Part shown: positions 5,278 to 8,074 of the stretch, one piece after another | Position numbering within the stretch: position 1 is the first letter of the stretch | Layout of the letters: each line of letters begins with the position of its first letter | Source: a bacterium | Lineage (GTDB): Bacteria > SZUA-79 > Acidulodesulfobacterales > Acidulodesulfobacteraceae | Reading direction: 5' to 3' | Assembly (NCBI GenBank): GCA_021821565.1 | Contig: JAKACI010000059.1 | Location: forward strand, 1-8,074 | DNA length: 8,074 nucleotides | Notes under the pieces: model-generated | What the model was told of the DNA's origin: nothing | What the model saw: the letters and a program-made list of their open reading frames with translations, nothing else | Database searches by the model: none | Made by a program: the position numbers and the translations under genes

Positions 5278-6933
5278 TTATATATTTTCTTTGATTAATT
5301 TATAATTAATGCTGTCGACTAAAGCCTGATAACTTGCTTCTATAATATTTTCGGATACGCCGATAGTCGTCCATTTAGAAGTTTTATCCGAAGATTCTAT
5401 TAAAACTCTTACAAAAGACCCTGTTCCTGATTTCATATTACTGCTATTTATTACTCTAACTTTGAAATCCGATAATTTCATTTCATTTAATACAGGATAG
5501 AACTTTAATAAAGATTTTCTCAAGGCATTATCAAGAGCGTTAACCGGACCGTCTCCGAGCGCTACCGTATGTTCAATATTACCGTTAATATCAAGCATAA
5601 CGACCGCTTCGCTTAAAATATTATAATTATTTTCGTTATCTTCAATATTATTTTGAAGCGTATTTTTTTCAATTACAACCCTGAAAGAAATCAATTTAAA
5701 ATAATTATTATATTTTTTAGACGAGTATTTATTAAGAAGCATCTTAAATGAACCGTCTGCGCTTTCAAAATTAAACCCATAATTTTCCATTTCCTTAATT
5801 TTATTAAGCAATTCTTTTTCCTGTTCTTCATTTATGCGGCTTAAATCAAAACCGAGTTCTTTTGCTTTAGCTTCAATATTTCCTTTTCCTGAAAGATCCG
5901 ATATTAAAAATCTGCGGGCATTACCGACTAATAAAGGGTCAATATGCTCGTAAGATGAAGGATTTTTAAGAACGGCATTTGCATGCATTCCCGCCTTATG
6001 GGCAAATGCGCTTTCCCCCACATAAGCTTTGTTTTTTACAGGAATATTATTAGATATTTCATCTATAAGATGCGATACTTTAGTTAAATTTTTTAATTTA
6101 TTTTTGGAAATACAATGAAATCCTAATTTTAATTCAAGATTAGGTATTATAGACGATAAATTTGCATTTCCGGTCCTTTCTCCATAACCGTTTATTGTGC
6201 CTTGAACATGGCTAATACCGCTTAAAACAGCAAAAATAGTATTCGCAACAGCACAATCGGTATCATTATGCGCATGAATACCTAATTTATCAGAGTCAAT
6301 ATTATAATAATCTGATAATTTATTGATTATATTTGAAATTTCATAAGGTAAAGTCCCGCCGTTAGTATCGCAAAGCACGGCTTTTTCGGCTCCGGAAGAT
6401 AATGCCGATTTAATAGTTTTAACGGAATATTCTTCGTTATTTTTAAAACCGTCAAAAAAATGTTCTGCATCAAAGAAAACAATTTTGCCGCTTTGTTTTA
6501 AGAATTCTATAGAATCGGCAATTAATTCTAAATTTTCTTCATATGATACTTTTAAAATCTCTTTAACATGTAAATCCCATGATTTTCCAAAAATAGTTAC
6601 ATATTTCACGTCTAAATCAGATAAAGTTAAAAGACCTGCATCTGAAGATGCCTTAGAATTTTTCTTTTTAGTGCTGCCAAAAGCTGTTATTTTAGAATTT
6701 ATATATTTTTTCTTTGACGACAATTCAAAAAATTTATTATCTTTCGGATTTGATAAAGGATAGCCGCCTTCAATAAAATGCACTCCAAGCTCATCAAGAA
6801 TATCGGCTATAATCAATTTATCGTCTAAAGAAAGAGAAAAACCTTCGCCTTGCGTTCCGTCTCTCAACGTACTGTCGTATATTTCAATTTTTCTATTAAA
6901 ATCTTTATTTTTCAAAACTTTTTCGGTTTTCAT
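5278..6933 (-). CDS. cimA: (R)-citramalate synthase
   Basis: The 551-residue DRE-TIM metallolyase condenses pyruvate and acetyl-CoA to (R)-citramalate, the first step of the threonine-independent route to isoleucine. The catalytic barrel carries DSTLRDGTQ (20-28), HAHND (220-224) with the metal-binding histidines, and GYGERTGNANL (249-259). These are followed by HKAGMHANAV (312-321), typical of the linker region. Residues about 400-550 form the LeuA-type allosteric dimer domain, where isoleucine feedback would act. DGTQGEGFSLS and the GERTGNANL form fit the CimA branch better than 2-isopropylmalate synthase or homocitrate synthase. The length is slightly above the usual 520-540, with an Asn/Glu-rich loop near 425-440. 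No Shine-Dalgarno is evident. It lies 59 bp downstream of the aspartokinase gene, probably in one operon. Confidence 0.92.
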   Translation of the reverse strand: MKTEKVLKNKDFNRKIEIYDSTLRDGTQGEGFSLSLDDKLIIADILDELGVHFIEGGYPLSNPKDNKFFELSSKKKYINSKITAFGSTKKKNSKASSDAGLLTLSDLDVKYVTIFGKSWDLHVKEILKVSYEENLELIADSIEFLKQSGKIVFFDAEHFFDGFKNNEEYSVKTIKSALSSGAEKAVLCDTNGGTLPYEISNIINKLSDYYNIDSDKLGIHAHNDTDCAVANTIFAVLSGISHVQGTINGYGERTGNANLSSIIPNLELKLGFHCISKNKLKNLTKVSHLIDEISNNIPVKNKAYVGESAFAHKAGMHANAVLKNPSSYEHIDPLLVGNARRFLISDLSGKGNIEAKAKELGFDLSRINEEQEKELLNKIKEMENYGFNFESADGSFKMLLNKYSSKKYNNYFKLISFRVVIEKNTLQNNIEDNENNYNILSEAVVMLDINGNIEHTVALGDGPVNALDNALRKSLLKFYPVLNEMKLSDFKVRVINSSNMKSGTGSFVRVLIESSDKTSKWTTIGVSENIIEASYQALVDSINYKLIKENI

Positions 6934-6992
6934 TGTATTAATTTATTAATTGTTTTTATTCTTGTTATCATTATTATGAATTTTTCTTGTCA

Positions 6993-8074
6993 TTATTTAT
7001 TATTACAATCGCTATTATTTTTTAATCCAAGATTAAAAGCTTCATGTAATATTCTCGTTGCAAGCTCCGCGTATTTTAATTCAACTACGCATGAAATTTT
7101 AATTTCTGAAGTAGAAATCATCATTATATTTATATTTTCTTTAGAAAGAGCCGAAAACATAGTAGATGCCGTTCCAAAATGATTTCTCATTCCGACCCCT
7201 ATAGCCGATATTTTAGCAATTTTATCATCGGACAACACTTCTTTTGCATTAAGTTTTTTACCGATATTCTGAGTAATTTCTAAAGTCTTTTTAAGGTCTT
7301 TTTTGGTAACCGTAAATGTTAAATCGGTAAAACCTTCAACGGAGATGTTTTGAATTATCATGTCAACAACTACTCCCGCATCTGCTATACTTGAAAATAT
7401 AGCTGCCGCTATTCCCGGTTTATCGGGAATACCTCTTATAGATAATTTTGCTTCGTCTTTATCGCAAGCAACGCTTGAAACTTGCAATTCTTCCATACTG
7501 TCCTCTTTACTTGAAAATTTAATTTGAGTTCCAGGTCCATCAATAAAAGTTGATTTTACAAATAAGTTAACTTTATATTTCATTGCAAATTCAACGGAAC
7601 GAATTTGCAAAACTTTAGCGCCTAAGCTTGACATTTCAATCATTTCATCAAAATAAACTTTGTCTAATCTTCGAGCTTCAGGAACAATTGAAGGATCAGA
7701 TGTATAAACCCCTTCCACATCAGTAAAAATATCGCATCTGTCTGCATTTAAAGCGGCGGCGATCGCTACTGCGGTAGTATCAGAACCGCCTCTGCCTAAC
7801 GTTGTTATATACCCTGAATCATCAATACCTTGAAAACCCGCAACAACTACTATTTTATTTTTATCCAATTCTTTTTTTATATTTTCAATATCTATAGAAA
7901 AAATTCTCGCGTTTCCATATGACCCGTCGGTTTTAATTTTAACTTGATGAGCAAGCATAGGCACGGCTTCATACCCTTCATTATTTAAAGCTATTGAAAG
8001 CAACCCTGCGCTGACCTGCTCCCCTGTAGAAATTATCATATCGGTTGCTAAGTTGTTATGGCTTCCGCCTATTT
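6993..8074 (-). CDS. lysC: Aspartate kinase (5' end beyond window)
   Basis: The enzyme phosphorylates aspartate, the committed step to lysine, threonine, methionine and diaminopimelate. The frame stays open to the right edge: codons before the ATG at 8039 encode IGGSHNNLATD, leading into MIISTGEQVSAGLL, a conserved internal segment. That ATG is therefore not the start, and perhaps 60 N-terminal residues, including the KFGGTSV motif, are missing; 359 residues remain. Visible motifs are TTLGRGGSDTTA (about 7770-7805) and DIFTDVEGVYTSDP. Two ACT domains follow: LSIRGIPDKPGIAAAIF (starting near 7442) and ISAIGVGMRNHFGTASTMF, ending in MISTSEIKIS. These bind lysine or threonine in monofunctional enzymes. 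No homoserine dehydrogenase domain is fused. The gene precedes cimA in the same direction. Confidence 0.95.
   Translation of the reverse strand, partial: IGGSHNNLATDMIISTGEQVSAGLLSIALNNEGYEAVPMLAHQVKIKTDGSYGNARIFSIDIENIKKELDKNKIVVVAGFQGIDDSGYITTLGRGGSDTTAVAIAAALNADRCDIFTDVEGVYTSDPSIVPEARRLDKVYFDEMIEMSSLGAKVLQIRSVEFAMKYKVNLFVKSTFIDGPGTQIKFSSKEDSMEELQVSSVACDKDEAKLSIRGIPDKPGIAAAIFSSIADAGVVVDMIIQNISVEGFTDLTFTVTKKDLKKTLEITQNIGKKLNAKEVLSDDKIAKISAIGVGMRNHFGTASTMFSALSKENINIMMISTSEIKISCVVELKYAELATRILHEAFNLGLKNNSDCNNK

Noticed and set aside
6485..7182. Plus-strand open frames at 6485-6763 and 6850-7182
   Set aside because: They are antisense to cimA and to the aspartokinase end, both supported by conserved motifs.
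8037..8039. ATG at 8039 as the aspartokinase start
   Set aside because: The frame stays open upstream to the window edge and the residues there continue the conserved aspartokinase sequence, so this is an internal methionine.

Overview
The window comes from an AT-rich, Gram-negative bacterial chromosome. Three things point to a Gram-negative cell: a stand-alone heptose-1-phosphate adenylyltransferase (lipopolysaccharide inner core), a TatA protein and a membrane-anchored GGDEF/EAL protein. Low G+C, lysine/asparagine/isoleucine-rich proteins and an aspartokinase-citramalate synthase pair would suit a low-GC deltaproteobacterial-type lineage (an Acidulodesulfobacterales-like organism is one guess). 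That placement is an inference and I cannot confirm it from the sequence.

Layout, left to right. Positions 1-1829 (minus strand) hold most of a membrane-bound GGDEF-EAL c-di-GMP protein whose C-terminus runs off the left edge. Its GGDEF signature is degenerate, its EAL residues are kept, and its GGDEF domain carries a GC-rich in-frame insertion with a hairpin. A divergent AT-rich spacer (1830-2158) separates it from a plus-strand DUF3426-like single-pass membrane protein (2159-2833). Next come a tandem duplication that includes the 3' end of tatA, tatA itself (minus, 3076-3351) and tRNA-Ser(GGA) (minus, 3454-3543).

A 464-bp gene-free stretch follows (3544-4007). It holds a pair of palindromic repeats, a near-consensus sigma-70 promoter facing a perfect 13-bp terminator hairpin about 20-25 bp past the expected start (a possible ~70-nt RNA), a 17-bp dyad and a second promoter for the next gene. 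rfaE2 (plus, 4008-4493) overlaps tail-to-tail by 17 bp with a Yip1-family membrane protein gene (minus, 4477-5109). An AT-rich spacer with a 9-bp tandem repeat leads to cimA (minus, 5278-6933) and the 3' part of an aspartokinase gene (minus, 6993 to the right edge).

How the genes fit together. Aspartokinase and citramalate synthase lie in the same direction 59 bp apart and form a plausible amino-acid operon. One commits aspartate to the lysine/threonine/methionine branch; the other makes the isoleucine precursor (R)-citramalate from pyruvate and acetyl-CoA, bypassing threonine. The other genes (signalling, secretion, LPS core, membrane proteins) look like separate housekeeping units. I see no mobile-element gene, CRISPR array or defence system. 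The most interesting non-obvious signals are the promoter-terminator cassette at 3763-3869, the GC-rich insert in the GGDEF domain and the duplicated tatA tail.
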